Below are positions 1 to 9,017 of a DNA stretch of 64,000 nucleotides, piece after piece (position 1 is the stretch's first letter; every line of letters begins with the position of its first letter). The DNA lies in assembly GCF_021654135.1 (NCBI RefSeq), contig NZ_JAKGSD010000037.1, positions 1-64,000 on the forward strand, read 5' to 3'. This DNA comes from Amycolatopsis tucumanensis (GTDB lineage: Bacteria > Actinomycetota > Actinomycetes > Mycobacteriales > Pseudonocardiaceae). The notes under the pieces are model-generated. The model was given only the letters and a program-made list of their open reading frames with translations. It had not been told where the DNA came from and did not search any database. A program made the translations under genes and the position numbers.

Positions 1-326
1 CCCGCCCCGACCGGGTGCGCGGGGACAAGGCCTACTCCTCCCGCGCCATCCGCACGCACCTGCGCAGGCGGGGAATCCGGGCGGTCATCCCCGAGCCCGC
101 CGACCAGGCTGGGCACCGGAAACGCCGCGGTTCCCGCGGTGGACGCCCGCCAGCCTTCGACGCCCAGGACTACCGCGGCCGCAACGTCATCGAACGCAGC
201 TTCAACCAGCTCAAACGATGGCGCGGCATCGCCACCCGCTACGACAAGTTGGCCACCGTCTACCGCGCCGCCATCCTCATCCACGACGTCATCACCTGGA
301 CAAAGACATTGTCAGACACGGCCTAG
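1..326 (+). mobile_element. 3' end of IS5/IS4-type DDE transposase (cut by window edge)
   Basis: The frame is open from the first bases of the window to a TAG stop, giving about 107 C-terminal residues. It carries the YREK-like end of DDE transposases: the stretch NVIERSFNQLKRWRGIATRYDK contains the third catalytic acidic residue (the Glu of IERSF) followed by the basic LKRWR and ATRYDKL signature typical of IS5-group elements. The catalytic Asp residues would lie upstream, outside the window, so intactness cannot be judged. No clear terminal inverted repeat was recognised downstream of the stop. Confidence 0.85.
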
Positions 327-604
327 GCGCTTCCCGGCCGCAGCGGGCTGTTCCCCATCGCCGAGCCATGAGCGCTGTTCCGGTGCGGGCGCCGGGCGGC
401 GCTGTCGGCTCCGCCGGGCGGCCGGTCTGCTTGAACGGCGCCCGTATAGGCCGTGCGCGGCGGCAGTACTGGAGTACATCGCCGCTGCGCGGCGCTGTCG
501 GCACTCAACCGGGCTGCCGTCCGCTCAGAGCGGCACCGTGTTGGTCGTTATACGCCCGGCGGCAGCGGCCGGGCCGTCCCCCTCGCCCGGGCGGCCCCCC
601 GGAG
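327..604. other. Non-coding stretch after the transposase, no gene seen
   Basis: These 278 bases separate the transposase remnant from the SnoaL-like gene. The open frames here have no recognisable protein features or ribosome-binding sites. A 12-base GTACT-GG-AGTAC symmetry at 466-477 and a repeated GGCGCTGTCGGC word (near 400 and 490) are the only local structure noticed. The right end of the insertion sequence must lie somewhere in here, but its boundary is not visible without the left end. Confidence 0.5.
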
Positions 605-925
605 TCAGCGGATGCGCATGCGCGCCACGTGGTCGTCCCGGAGGACGAACTCGAACGTGCCGGGTCCGTTGAAGCCGTTGCCGCTCACCTGGAGCGTCAC
701 CGTCGTCGTGTCGCCGGTCGTCCGGGCCTCCCGCACCTCGAAGTGCGCCTGCACGCCGATGTTCTCGCGGTCGTTCCAGCCCGCGATCTCGGCGCGGCCG
801 GTGAAGGTGCGGCCCCAGTCGTCGACCTGGCCGTCCTCGGTGAAGGCGTCCAGGAACGCTTCGCTGTCACCACGGTTGGTGGCGTCGAACACCTGCTGGA
901 CGGCGGGCGGCAGCTCGGTCATCAC
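605..925 (-). CDS. SnoaL-like (NTF2-fold) small protein
   Basis: A 106-residue protein, the usual size for a stand-alone SnoaL/NTF2-like domain. The N-terminal helix (PPAVQQVFDATNRGDSEAFL) followed by an FTEDGQVDDWGR strand and the GRAEIAGW segment are typical of the fold. The family covers polyketide cyclases, isomerases and many uncharacterised proteins, so no substrate is assigned. It ends near the transposase remnant and lies only 6 bases downstream of the PucR-type regulator stop, on the same strand, so the two may share a transcript. The ATG at 925 is followed immediately by a second ATG; either could be used. Confidence 0.75.
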   Translation of the reverse strand: MMTELPPAVQQVFDATNRGDSEAFLDAFTEDGQVDDWGRTFTGRAEIAGWNDRENIGVQAHFEVREARTTGDTTTVTLQVSGNGFNGPGTFEFVLRDDHVARMRIR

Positions 926-931
926 GCCAGC

Positions 932-2488
932 TTAGACACCCGGCGGCAACCGCAACTGCAACGACGCGAACAACCGCTCCAGCGGGTCCGCCAGGTCGAT
1001 CCCCGCGACCTCCGCCGCTCGGCGGACCCGGTAGCGCACCGTGTTCGGGTGAACGTGCAGTGCGCGCGCCGCGGAACGGACGTCGCCCAGGGCGTCCAGG
1101 TACGCGAGCAACGACGAGGCCAGGTCCGGGTGCTCCGCGCGCAACGCCGTCAGCCTCGGGTCGCGCAGGCGCGGGTTGTCCGCCAGCACCGCGAGCGTTT
1201 CGCTGACCAGGACCTGCGACCGGACGTCCGCCAGCGTCGCCACCTCCAGGTCCAAGCCGCGCGCCATCGCGTCCAGCACCCGGTCCGCCTCCTGCCGCGA
1301 CACCCCCACGTCCGCCACCGCCACCACCCGGCCGACCGCCGCCCGCACCGGCACCTCCGCCGACGCCACCATTTCCCGTGTCAGGTCCAGCAGCGACACC
1401 CCCGCGGGCAGATCGGGCAGGAACGCGTACGTCCGGTCGCCCAGCTGGGTCACCATCGCGCTGCGCCGGTACGCCGCGGCGTGCACCGAGATCACCGCCG
1501 CCAGCGCGGACCGCCGCAGCTCCAGCTCCGACCGGTCCACCGGCTCGGCCTCCCGCGGCGCGAAGGCGACCACGGCGGCCGGCTTCGCCGGGTCGGCCCC
1601 GATCTGCCGCGCCACCGACACCGGATCGCTGCGCCCCTCGAGCATCCCGGCCAGCAGGTTCTCCCGGAACCGCGTGCCCGCCGCGCTGCGCCGCCGGACC
1701 AGGTGCAGCGCGGCCACCCGAGCCGCGCCGATCAGGGCCTGCTCCGCCCTGGCGGCCAGCGGCGCGGCGCCCTCCTGCACCCAGATCGACCCGAGCGGCC
1801 GTCCGCCCGCGTGCACCCCGATCGCCAGCCGCGTGCGGATGCCCAGATCCGGCCGCTCCTCGATGCGCACGACCTCCTCCGTCGCCCGCAACCGCTGGTA
1901 GACGCCCCACTCGTGCAGCATCTTCAGGTACGGCGCCGGCCCCTGCCTGCCCAGGATCGACAGCCGCCGCAGCTCGTCCACCTCGTCGTCGGACCGCGAG
2001 TACGCCAGCACCCGGCTCGCGGTGTCCTCGATGCTGACGATCCCGCCTGTCAGCGCGGCGATCGTCTGGGCCAGCGAGAACAGGTCGCCGAGCGTCTCCC
2101 CCGCGTCCTCGTCCGCCGCGCCGCGGGCGGCCTCCAGCACCCCGCGCACCAGCGTCGCGAGCTGCTCCCACCGCACGTCGGCCGCGACGGCCAGCAACGC
2201 GACCCCGGCGTCGGTGGCCGCGGACCGCAGCAACGGCAACGCCGAATCGGACTCCACCTTGACCGCCACCGCGGCCGCGCCCCGGCGCCCGGCGGCCCGG
2301 ATCAACGGCACCGCCGCCCGCCCGCGCGCCCCGATCACGAGCGCCAGGTCGCCGCGCCGCAACTCCGGGTCGTCGTCGGGCTCCAGCACCACGACGTCGC
2401 CGACCTCGCCGTCCAGGCCCTCCGGCGCGACCTCCACCTCGACCAGCGGATCGCCCAGCGCGATCAGGACCTGCCGCAGTTGTGCCAC
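932..2488 (-). CDS. PucR-family transcriptional regulator, probable regulator of proline utilisation
   Basis: A 518-residue regulator. The C-terminus has the PucR helix-turn-helix: a GDVRSAARALHVHPNTVRYR segment at about 460-480 then AEVAGIDLADPLERLFASLQL. The N-terminal half resembles the PucR ligand/purine-catabolism-like domain and a GAF-like middle. It is divergent from the P5C dehydrogenase and proline dehydrogenase genes; PucR-type activators next to proline catabolic genes (PutR/PrcR-like) are an established arrangement in Gram-positive bacteria, so proline-responsive activation is inferred from context. Start GTG at 2488 (VAQLRQVL) was chosen because it matches the family N-terminus and leaves a 96-base divergent promoter. 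The frame stays open upstream across the opposite gene, but that extension is a shadow. Confidence 0.85.
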   Translation of the reverse strand: MAQLRQVLIALGDPLVEVEVAPEGLDGEVGDVVVLEPDDDPELRRGDLALVIGARGRAAVPLIRAAGRRGAAAVAVKVESDSALPLLRSAATDAGVALLAVAADVRWEQLATLVRGVLEAARGAADEDAGETLGDLFSLAQTIAALTGGIVSIEDTASRVLAYSRSDDEVDELRRLSILGRQGPAPYLKMLHEWGVYQRLRATEEVVRIEERPDLGIRTRLAIGVHAGGRPLGSIWVQEGAAPLAARAEQALIGAARVAALHLVRRRSAAGTRFRENLLAGMLEGRSDPVSVARQIGADPAKPAAVVAFAPREAEPVDRSELELRRSALAAVISVHAAAYRRSAMVTQLGDRTYAFLPDLPAGVSLLDLTREMVASAEVPVRAAVGRVVAVADVGVSRQEADRVLDAMARGLDLEVATLADVRSQVLVSETLAVLADNPRLRDPRLTALRAEHPDLASSLLAYLDALGDVRSAARALHVHPNTVRYRVRRAAEVAGIDLADPLERLFASLQLRLPPGV

Positions 2489-2584
2489 CGGACAAACAGT
2501 AGCGCCGGAACTGGCCGAACTCACAACCTTCGGAGACCTCGGCGTTCCTACCGTTGAGACATCCGACACCGAGGAGGAGCTGCC
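2489..2584. promoter_or_regulatory. Divergent promoter region between PucR regulator and pruA
   Basis: This 96-base gap holds the 5' ends of two divergent transcripts. A strong purine-rich ribosome-binding site (GAGGAGGAG, about 2571-2579) precedes the GTG of the P5C dehydrogenase. No convincing -35/-10 pair or palindromic operator was recognised by eye; a PucR binding site is expected here on family grounds. Confidence 0.5.
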
Positions 2585-4210
2585 GTGGATGCCGTGACGA
2601 CCGTGCCCACCCCGGCCAACGAGCCGGTCCTGCAGTACGCGCCGGGCAGCCCGGAGCGCGCCGAGGTGCAGGCGGCGCTGGCCGAGCTGACGAAGGAGCC
2701 GCTGGAGCTGACCGCGACGATCGGCGGCGAGCAGCGGATGGGCGGCGGGCCGCGGATCGACGTCGTCCAGCCGCACAACCACCGCGCCGTGCTGGGCGTC
2801 CTCGGTTCCGCGACCCAGCAGGACACCCGCGACGCGCTGGCCGCCGCCCGCGAGGCCGCCCCCGCCTGGCGGAAGCTGTCCTTCGACGACCGCGCCGCGA
2901 TCCTGCTCCGCGCGGCCGACCTGCTCACCGGCCCGTGGCGCGCGAAGCTGAACGCCGCCACCATGCTCGGCCAGTCCAAGACCGTGCACCAGGCCGAGAT
3001 CGACGCCGCCTGCGAGCTGGCCGACTTCTGGCGCTTCAACGTGGCCTTCGCCCGCCGCCTGCTGGCCGAGCAGCCCGCCAGCTCCCCCGGCGTCTGGAAC
3101 CGCACCGACCACCGGCCGCTGGAGGGGTTCGTCTACGCGATCACCCCGTTCAACTTCACTGCGATCGCGGGCAACCTGCCCACCGCGCCCGCGCTGATGG
3201 GCAACGTCGTGCTGTGGAAGCCCTCCCCCACCCAGACCTTCGCCGCGCACCTGACGATGCGGCTGCTGGAGGAAGCCGGCCTGCCGCCGGGCGTGATCAA
3301 CCTGCTGCCCGGTGACGGCCTGGCGGTCTCCGAGGTCGCGCTGGCTTCGCCCGATCTCGCCGGCATCCACTTCACCGGCTCCACCCGGACCTTCCAGCAC
3401 CTGTGGTCGCAGGTCGGCGCGAACATCGCGAACTACCGCACCTACCCGCGGATCGTCGGCGAGACCGGCGGCAAGGACTTCGTGCTCGCCCACCCGTCGG
3501 CCGATACCGACGTGCTGCGCACCGCGCTGGTCCGCGGCGCGTTCGAGTACCAGGGCCAGAAGTGCTCCGCCGCCTCGCGGGCGTACGTCCCGCGGTCGCT
3601 GTGGACGCGGATGCGGGACGACTTCCTGTCCGAGGTCGAGTCGCTGCCCATGGGCGACGTCACGGACCTGCGCAACTTCCTCGGCGCGGTGATCGACCGG
3701 CGCGCGTTCGACCGGCTGGCCGGGGTGCTGGACCGCGCCCGCGCCGACGACCGGCTGGAGGTCCTCGCCGGTGGCACCGCCGACGACAGCGAGGGCTTCT
3801 TCGTGCGCCCGACCGTGCTCGCCTCGGACCACCCGGAGCACGAGGTGTTCACCACCGAGTACTTCGGGCCGGTGCTCGCGGTGCACGTCTACGACGACGC
3901 CGCCTACGACACCGTGCTGCGCCAGCTGGAAGGCGTCGCGCCGTACGGGCTGACCGGGTCGATCATCGCGACCGACCGGGCCGCGATCGCCCACGCCACC
4001 GAGGAACTGCGGTTCGCCGCGGGCAACTTCTACGTCAACGACAAGCCGACCGGCGCGGTCGTCGGGCAGCAGCCCTTCGGCGGCGGGCGGGCGTCGGGCA
4101 CCAACGACAAGGCCGGGTCGATCCACAACCTGCTCCGCTGGGTGAGCCCGCGCTCGATCAAGGAGACCTTCGTGCCGCCGACCACCGTCGGCTACCCGCA
4201 CCAGGGCTGA
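2585..4210 (+). CDS. pruA: L-glutamate gamma-semialdehyde (P5C) dehydrogenase
   Basis: 541 residues, full length for the class 1 P5C dehydrogenase. It oxidises glutamate-gamma-semialdehyde, formed from proline via P5C, to glutamate with NAD+. Aldehyde dehydrogenase landmarks are present in order: the ITPFNFTAIAGN active-site asparagine region, FTGST cofactor loop, VGETGGKDF general-base glutamate, and EYQGQKCSAASR with the catalytic cysteine; the C-terminal FGGGRASGTNDKAG is the P5CDH signature. GTG start follows GAGGAGG at good spacing. Proline dehydrogenase begins 11 bases downstream, so the two enzymes of proline catabolism form an operon, with separate polypeptides rather than the fused PutA of proteobacteria. 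Confidence 0.95.
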   Translation: MDAVTTVPTPANEPVLQYAPGSPERAEVQAALAELTKEPLELTATIGGEQRMGGGPRIDVVQPHNHRAVLGVLGSATQQDTRDALAAAREAAPAWRKLSFDDRAAILLRAADLLTGPWRAKLNAATMLGQSKTVHQAEIDAACELADFWRFNVAFARRLLAEQPASSPGVWNRTDHRPLEGFVYAITPFNFTAIAGNLPTAPALMGNVVLWKPSPTQTFAAHLTMRLLEEAGLPPGVINLLPGDGLAVSEVALASPDLAGIHFTGSTRTFQHLWSQVGANIANYRTYPRIVGETGGKDFVLAHPSADTDVLRTALVRGAFEYQGQKCSAASRAYVPRSLWTRMRDDFLSEVESLPMGDVTDLRNFLGAVIDRRAFDRLAGVLDRARADDRLEVLAGGTADDSEGFFVRPTVLASDHPEHEVFTTEYFGPVLAVHVYDDAAYDTVLRQLEGVAPYGLTGSIIATDRAAIAHATEELRFAAGNFYVNDKPTGAVVGQQPFGGGRASGTNDKAGSIHNLLRWVSPRSIKETFVPPTTVGYPHQG

Positions 4211-4221
4211 GGAGGACCGCC

Positions 4222-5130
4222 GTGCTGCGCACCGCACTGCTCGCCGCGGCCGGGTCGCCGGCCTGCCGGTCCCTCGTCGAGCGGACCCCGCTGACCCGCC
4301 CGGTGGTCCACCGGTTCGTCGCGGGGTCCACTGTGGACGACGCACTCGCCGTGACCGCCAACCTGATCGGCAGCGGCCGGGCGGTCACGCTCGACCACCT
4401 CGGCGAGGACACCACCGACCCGTCGATGGCCGCCGCCACGGTGAAGGCGTACGCCGAACTGCTGACGCTGCTGGCCGACCACGGTCTCGCACCGGACGCC
4501 GAGGTGTCGGTGAAGCTGTCCGCCGTCGGGCTGCGCCTGCCCGACGGCGACCGCGTCGCCCTGGACAACGCGCGCCGCATCTGTGCGGCCGCGGCCGCCG
4601 CGGGCACCACGGTCACGCTGGACATGGAGGACCACACCACGACCGACGCCGCCCTCGGCGTGCTGCGGGAGCTGCGTGCGGACTTCCCGTGGGTCGGCGC
4701 GGTCCTGCAGGCCTACCTGCGGCGCACCGAGCAGGACTGCCGGGACCTGGCGTACGCGGGCTCGCGGGTCCGGCTGTGCAAGGGCGCGTACGCCGAGCCC
4801 GCCTCCGTCGCATATCCAGACAAGTCCGAAGTGGACCGGTCCTACGTGCGCTGCCTGCGGGTGCTGATGGACGGGGCCGGGCACCCGATGGTCGCCACCC
4901 ACGACCCGCGGATGATCGCGATCGCCGCGGAACTGGGGAAGGACCGCCCGGACTGGGAGTTCCAGATGCTGTACGGCGTCCGGGACGCCGAGCAGCGGCG
5001 GCTCGCGCGCGATCACGCGGTGCGCGTCTACCTGCCCTACGGCGACGAGTGGTACGGCTACTTCATGCGCCGCCTGGCGGAGCGTCCGGCGAACCTGGCG
5101 TTCTTCCTGCGGGCGCTGGTCACGCGGTGA
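4222..5130 (+). CDS. Proline dehydrogenase (monofunctional)
   Basis: 302 residues, the short monofunctional ProDH form. It is the FAD enzyme that oxidises proline to P5C and passes product to the adjacent dehydrogenase. Family features include VTLDHLGED near residue 55, the EVSVKLSAVG barrel strand, VTLDMEDHTTTD, VRLCKGAYAEP with the conserved Lys/Gly/Ala of the FAD site, VATHDPRMI, EFQMLYGVR, and the C-terminal YFMRRLAERPANL containing the substrate-carboxylate arginines. GTG start at 4222 is 11 bases after pruA stop and preceded by GAGGAGG. The last 11 bases overlap the convergent serine hydrolase stop. Confidence 0.95.
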   Translation: MLRTALLAAAGSPACRSLVERTPLTRPVVHRFVAGSTVDDALAVTANLIGSGRAVTLDHLGEDTTDPSMAAATVKAYAELLTLLADHGLAPDAEVSVKLSAVGLRLPDGDRVALDNARRICAAAAAAGTTVTLDMEDHTTTDAALGVLRELRADFPWVGAVLQAYLRRTEQDCRDLAYAGSRVRLCKGAYAEPASVAYPDKSEVDRSYVRCLRVLMDGAGHPMVATHDPRMIAIAAELGKDRPDWEFQMLYGVRDAEQRRLARDHAVRVYLPYGDEWYGYFMRRLAERPANLAFFLRALVTR

Positions 5131-6097
5131 GCTCGGCGATCCGGCGCGCGACCGGCCACGCGCCGTCGGAGGTGTTGGACAGCACCGTCCAGGTCGTCGC
5201 ACCACTGTGGACGGTCCGGAACGACACGCCGGCGTCGTAGCCCTCCAGCCGGACCGCGTCGCCGTCGAGCCAGAACCCGAGCCCGTACCGCAGGCCCTCC
5301 TCCGGGACGTCGCTGCGGGGATCGGTCAGCCGGCGCACCCGCGACAGCGTCACGATCCGCCCGGCGGACAACGCCGTCCAGAACGCGTGGACGTCGGCGG
5401 CGGTGGAGTAGATCCCGCCGTCGCCGCTGCCGAGCACGGGCAGGTGGAACACGTTGGTCCGCCGCTCGCCGACGTAGCCGAGGGCGACCCCGGCCGCGGG
5501 CTCGTCGGAGCGGAGGAACGCCGTGTCCGTCATGCCGGCGGGCACGCACACCAGGTCGTGCACCAGGCCGGCGAACGGGCGGCCCGCGGCCCGCTCCGCG
5601 AGGAGGGCGAGCACCACGTAACCGCTGTTGCAGTAGGAGAACCGCTGCCCCGGCGGGAACTTCGGCGGATGCCCGTCCAGGACGCGCAGGTAGTCCTCGG
5701 TGGCGGCCAGCTCGTGCACCGGCACGGGCAGGATGTGGTCGGTGATCGGCCGGTCGACGTCCTCGTCGCAGTAGTCGCCGATGCCCGAGCGGTGGGCGAG
5801 GAGGTGTTCGACGGTGACCTCGTCGCCGATCAACGGCAGGTCGTCGCCGAGCAGCGACCGGGCCGTGGTGTCCAGGCCGAGCACACCGCGCTCGGCCAGC
5901 GCGGCGACGGTGAGCGCGGTGAGGCCCTTGGTGCCGCTGGCCAGGGCGAACCGGGTGCCGACCGTGTTGGGCACGCGTAGCCCGCGGTGGGCGAAGCCGT
6001 AGGCCTTGGCGAACGTGCGGCCACCGGAGTCCACCCGGACGACGCCGGAGAATCCGGTCTCGTCAGCGAGCGCGTCGATCCCCTCCACCCGGGCCAT
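5120..6097 (-). CDS. Serine hydrolase, class C beta-lactamase family
   Basis: 325 residues with the penicillin-binding-protein-like/class C fold: the SGTKG tetrad (S-x-x-K nucleophile) near residue 60, YCNSGY (Y-x-N) near residue 150, and HSG at the expected position near the C-terminus (RTVHSGATTW) acting as the KTG equivalent. No signal peptide is visible, so it is likely cytoplasmic; such proteins are usually esterases or D-amino-acid peptidases rather than true beta-lactamases. ATG at 6097 (MARVEG) is preferred; an in-frame start nine codons earlier at 6124 is possible. It converges on proline dehydrogenase with an 11-base overlap. Confidence 0.85.
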   Translation of the reverse strand: MARVEGIDALADETGFSGVVRVDSGGRTFAKAYGFAHRGLRVPNTVGTRFALASGTKGLTALTVAALAERGVLGLDTTARSLLGDDLPLIGDEVTVEHLLAHRSGIGDYCDEDVDRPITDHILPVPVHELAATEDYLRVLDGHPPKFPPGQRFSYCNSGYVVLALLAERAAGRPFAGLVHDLVCVPAGMTDTAFLRSDEPAAGVALGYVGERRTNVFHLPVLGSGDGGIYSTAADVHAFWTALSAGRIVTLSRVRRLTDPRSDVPEEGLRYGLGFWLDGDAVRLEGYDAGVSFRTVHSGATTWTVLSNTSDGAWPVARRIAELTA

Positions 6098-6149
6098 CCT
6101 GCCGGGTGGAGGGGATCGGCTCACCTGGTTTTACCGAGCGGCCCTGAAT

Positions 6150-7313
6150 TCACTGAGCTGCGACGTGCCGCTCCTCCCGCAGGGTGCTCCGCTGGTCGCG
6201 GGTGCCGCGCAGCAGGCCGCGGTGCGCCAGCTCGGGCAGCACGCCCTCGGCGAACCAGTACGCCTCCTCCAGGTGCGGGTACCCGGACAACACGAACTCC
6301 TCGATGCCGAGCGAGTGGTACTCCTCGATGAGGTCGGCGACCTCGCCGTGGCTGCCCACCAGCGCCGTGCCCGCGCCGCCGCGGACCAGGCCGATGCCGG
6401 CCCACAGGTTCGGGTGGATCTCCAGCCCGCGCACGCCGCGGTCCAGGCCGCCGCCGTGCAGGGCGACCATCCGCCGCTGCCCCTCGGACTCGCTGGCGGC
6501 CAGCTGCGCCTGCGCCTTCGCCACCTGCTCCGGGCTCAGCGCGTCCAGCAGCTTCTGTGCCTCCGCCCACGCCTCGGCCGAGCTGTCCCGGGACAGGGTG
6601 TGCAGCCGGATGCCGAACCGGATCGTCCGCCCCTGCGCCTCGGCCAGCTCCCGCACGCGCCGGATCTTGTCCGCGACCTGGGCGGGCGGCTCGCCCCAGG
6701 TCAGGTAGACGTCGGCGTGCCGGGCCGCGACCGGCAGCGCGGCCGGGGACGAGCCGCCGAAGTACAGCGGCGGCACCGGGTCCGGCGGGGCGAGCACCGT
6801 CGCGCCCTCGACCGAGAGGTGCTCGCCGGTGAAGTCGAACGGCTCGCCGCTCCACACCCCGCGGGCGATCGTGAGGAACTCGTCGGTGCGGGCGTAGCGC
6901 TGGTCGTGGTCGTGGAAGTCGCCGAACCGCTTCTGCTCGATCGAATCGCCGCCGGTGACGATGTTGAGCAGCAGCCGCCCCCCGGAGATCCGCTGGTAGG
7001 TGGCGGCCATCTGGGCGGCAAGGGTCGGCGAGATGACGCCGGGGCGGAACGCGACGAGGTACTTGAGCCGCTTGGTCTCGCGGATCAGCGCCGCCGTGGT
7101 CAGCCAGGCGTCCTCGCACCAGGTGCCGGTCGGGGTGAGGACGCCCTCGAAGCCGAGCTGCTCGGCGGCGCGGGCGACCTGCGCCAGGTAGTCGATGGTG
7201 GGTTCGCGCTGCGCGACCGGCCCGAGGGACCGGTTGGCGTGGAACCGTTCCACGATGGTCCGGCCGTCGCCGGTGGTGGGCAGGAACCAGTGCGGTGTGA
7301 TCGTCATCGTCAT
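6150..7313 (-). CDS. ssuD: FMNH2-dependent alkanesulfonate monooxygenase
   Basis: 387 residues, matching SsuD (luciferase-like TIM barrel). The enzyme uses reduced FMN and oxygen to cleave C-S bonds of alkanesulfonates, releasing sulfite. Diagnostic segments are the N-terminal WFLPTTGDGR, GVLTPTGTWCEDAW, LVAFRPGVISPTLAAQM, GGRLLLNIVTGGD, and the C-terminal GYPHLEEAYWFAEGVLP. Its ATG overlaps the stop of ssuA as ATGA, indicating translational coupling, and it is the last gene of ssuC-B-A-D. No SsuE-type flavin reductase is encoded nearby, so reduced flavin must come from elsewhere. Confidence 0.93.
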   Translation of the reverse strand: MTMTITPHWFLPTTGDGRTIVERFHANRSLGPVAQREPTIDYLAQVARAAEQLGFEGVLTPTGTWCEDAWLTTAALIRETKRLKYLVAFRPGVISPTLAAQMAATYQRISGGRLLLNIVTGGDSIEQKRFGDFHDHDQRYARTDEFLTIARGVWSGEPFDFTGEHLSVEGATVLAPPDPVPPLYFGGSSPAALPVAARHADVYLTWGEPPAQVADKIRRVRELAEAQGRTIRFGIRLHTLSRDSSAEAWAEAQKLLDALSPEQVAKAQAQLAASESEGQRRMVALHGGGLDRGVRGLEIHPNLWAGIGLVRGGAGTALVGSHGEVADLIEEYHSLGIEEFVLSGYPHLEEAYWFAEGVLPELAHRGLLRGTRDQRSTLREERHVAAQ

Positions 7314-8320
7314 CCCCTCGCTGCGGCCAGGTCGGCGGCGAACCGGGTATCGGTGAACCCCGCGAAGTCGATCTTGCCGGGCAGCACCTTGTCGTCGGCG
7401 AACGCGTCGGCGAGCTCCTGCTCGGAGGCGATCACCTTGTCGTCCAGCGGCACGGGCAGGTCCGGGCCGTTCTCCACGGCGGCGAGCGTGACCTCCGGCT
7501 TCAGCCCGGTCTCCGCGGACCAGGCCTGGGCCCACTGCTCGCGGTGGGTGTCGGCCCACTGCTGCGCCTTGGCGATCCGCACGACGTAGTCGCGGATCGC
7601 GGCGTTCTTGCCCGCGTCGGACAGCGCGTTGTGCCCGGCGACCTGGAAGGTGTAGCCGTTGGCGACCCCGGTGCCGTCGGCCAGCACCCGGGCGTTCGCC
7701 TCCAGCTTGGCCTGCGAGGTGTAGGGGTCCCACACCGCCCACGCGTCGATCTGGCGCTGGGTGAACGCGCCGTAGGCGTCGGCGGGCTGCAGGAAGGACA
7801 GCTTGACGTCCTTCGTGGACAGTCCGTTCCTGGCCAGGGTCAGCAGGATCTGGCCGTGCGCCGAGCTGCCCTTGGCCACGCCGATGGTCTTGCCCTTGAG
7901 GTCGGCGACGGTTCGCAGGGGCGAATCGGCGGTCACCAGCAGGGCGTCGCTGGCGACGTTGCCCTGCGCGGAGCTGACGATCGAGATCTTGGCCTTCGCG
8001 GCCGCGGCGAAGATCGGCGGCGTGTTGCCGACGCCGCCGATGTCGATGGCGCCGGCGGAGGCGGCCTCCAGCAGCGGCGGGCCGGAGGTGAAGGTGGACC
8101 ACTCGATCTTGTACGGCAGGTCGTTCAGCAGGCCGGCAGCCTTGAGCTGGGCCTGCGAACCACCCTTCTGGTCGCCCACCTTCAACGTCACCTTCGCCAG
8201 GTCGGCCGCGCTCACCGGCGGCGGCACGGACGGGCTCGACGACGGCTCGCTCGCCCCGCCGCAGGCGGTCAGCGTCAACGCGAGTGCGGTGACGGCGGCG
8301 AGGACTCTAGGCAATCGCAT
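7310..8320 (-). CDS. ssuA: Aliphatic sulfonate ABC transporter, substrate-binding lipoprotein
   Basis: 336 residues. A lipoprotein signal peptide is visible (basic MRLPR, hydrophobic core, LTAC lipobox with Cys near residue 20), followed by a Ser/Pro-rich linker. The mature part has the SsuA/NrtA-type periplasmic-binding fold: LKVGDQKGG, GAIDIGGVGNTPPIFAAAAK, LKGKTIGVAKGSSAH, and the IDAWAVWDPYTSQAK segment near residue 190. The gene lies between the ATPase (14-base overlap upstream) and SsuD (4-base overlap downstream), so it captures sulfonates for the SsuBC importer and SsuD desulfonation. Confidence 0.93.
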   Translation of the reverse strand: MRLPRVLAAVTALALTLTACGGASEPSSSPSVPPPVSAADLAKVTLKVGDQKGGSQAQLKAAGLLNDLPYKIEWSTFTSGPPLLEAASAGAIDIGGVGNTPPIFAAAAKAKISIVSSAQGNVASDALLVTADSPLRTVADLKGKTIGVAKGSSAHGQILLTLARNGLSTKDVKLSFLQPADAYGAFTQRQIDAWAVWDPYTSQAKLEANARVLADGTGVANGYTFQVAGHNALSDAGKNAAIRDYVVRIAKAQQWADTHREQWAQAWSAETGLKPEVTLAAVENGPDLPVPLDDKVIASEQELADAFADDKVLPGKIDFAGFTDTRFAADLAAARG

Positions 8321-9017
8321 GGTCGGTCACTCCCAGATCGGCCAGCACCCTGGCGCGAACGTCGATGTGGTCGGACACGGCGCGGGGCCGCGGGTGGTCC
8401 AGGACGTGCTCGGCGATGATCCGCCCCTCCCCCAGCACGAGGACGCGGTCGGCGAGCAGCAACGCCTCGTCCACGTCGTGGGTCACGAGCAGCACGCCCG
8501 GCCGGTGCTCGCGCCACAGGTCCTCGACGAGCCGGTGCATCGCCAGCCGGGTCAGCGCGTCCAGCGCGCCGAACGGCTCGTCGAGCAGCAGCAGGTCCGG
8601 TTCCCGCACCAGCGCCCTGGCGAGCGAGACCCGTTGCGCCTCACCGCCGGACAGGGTGCGCGGCCAGGCGTCGGCGTGGTCGGCGAGGCGCACCTCGGCC
8701 AGCGCGCGCTCGGCGAGCGCCCGGTCGCGGCCGCGGTCGCGCAGGCCGAGGACGACGTTGCGCCACACCCGCCGCCACGGCAGCAGCCGCGGTTGCTGGA
8801 ACGCCACGGACACCGCGCCCTCGACCCTGGCCTCGCCCTCGATGGCGGTGTCCAGCCCGGCGAGGATCCGCAGCAGCGTCGACTTGCCCGAGCCGCTGCG
8901 GCCGAGCAGGGCGACGAACTCGCCGCGCCCGATCTCGAGGTCCACATCGGACAGCACGGCGCGCTCGCCGAAGCGCTTGGTCAGGCCGTGCACCCTGGCG
9001 ATCAGTTCCCGCGCCAC
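8307..9017 (-). CDS. ssuB: Aliphatic sulfonate ABC transporter, ATP-binding protein
   Basis: 236 residues, a single ABC cassette. Walker A is GRSGSGKS (near residue 40), Q-loop AFQQPRLLPW, signature LSGGEAQRVS, Walker B LLLLDEPFGALD and H-loop VTHDVDEA. The short DEALLLADRV tail and AFQQPRLLPW motif are typical of the SsuB/TauB nitrate-sulfonate group. GTG at 9017 was chosen since it gives the family N-terminus; it overlaps the end of ssuC by 16 bases, and the 3' end overlaps ssuA by 14, so the operon is tightly packed. Confidence 0.92.
   Translation of the reverse strand: MARELIARVHGLTKRFGERAVLSDVDLEIGRGEFVALLGRSGSGKSTLLRILAGLDTAIEGEARVEGAVSVAFQQPRLLPWRRVWRNVVLGLRDRGRDRALAERALAEVRLADHADAWPRTLSGGEAQRVSLARALVREPDLLLLDEPFGALDALTRLAMHRLVEDLWREHRPGVLLVTHDVDEALLLADRVLVLGEGRIIAEHVLDHPRPRAVSDHIDVRARVLADLGVTDHAIA

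Noticed and set aside
327..604. Small genes in the gap after the transposase
   Set aside because: Open frames on both strands lack ribosome-binding sites and have compositionally biased, non-protein-like translations.
2489..4345. Continuation of the PucR reading frame across the whole P5C dehydrogenase gene on the opposite strand
   Set aside because: The extension is low-complexity, has no regulator features and is the usual open shadow of a GC-rich gene; the PucR N-terminus is at 2488.
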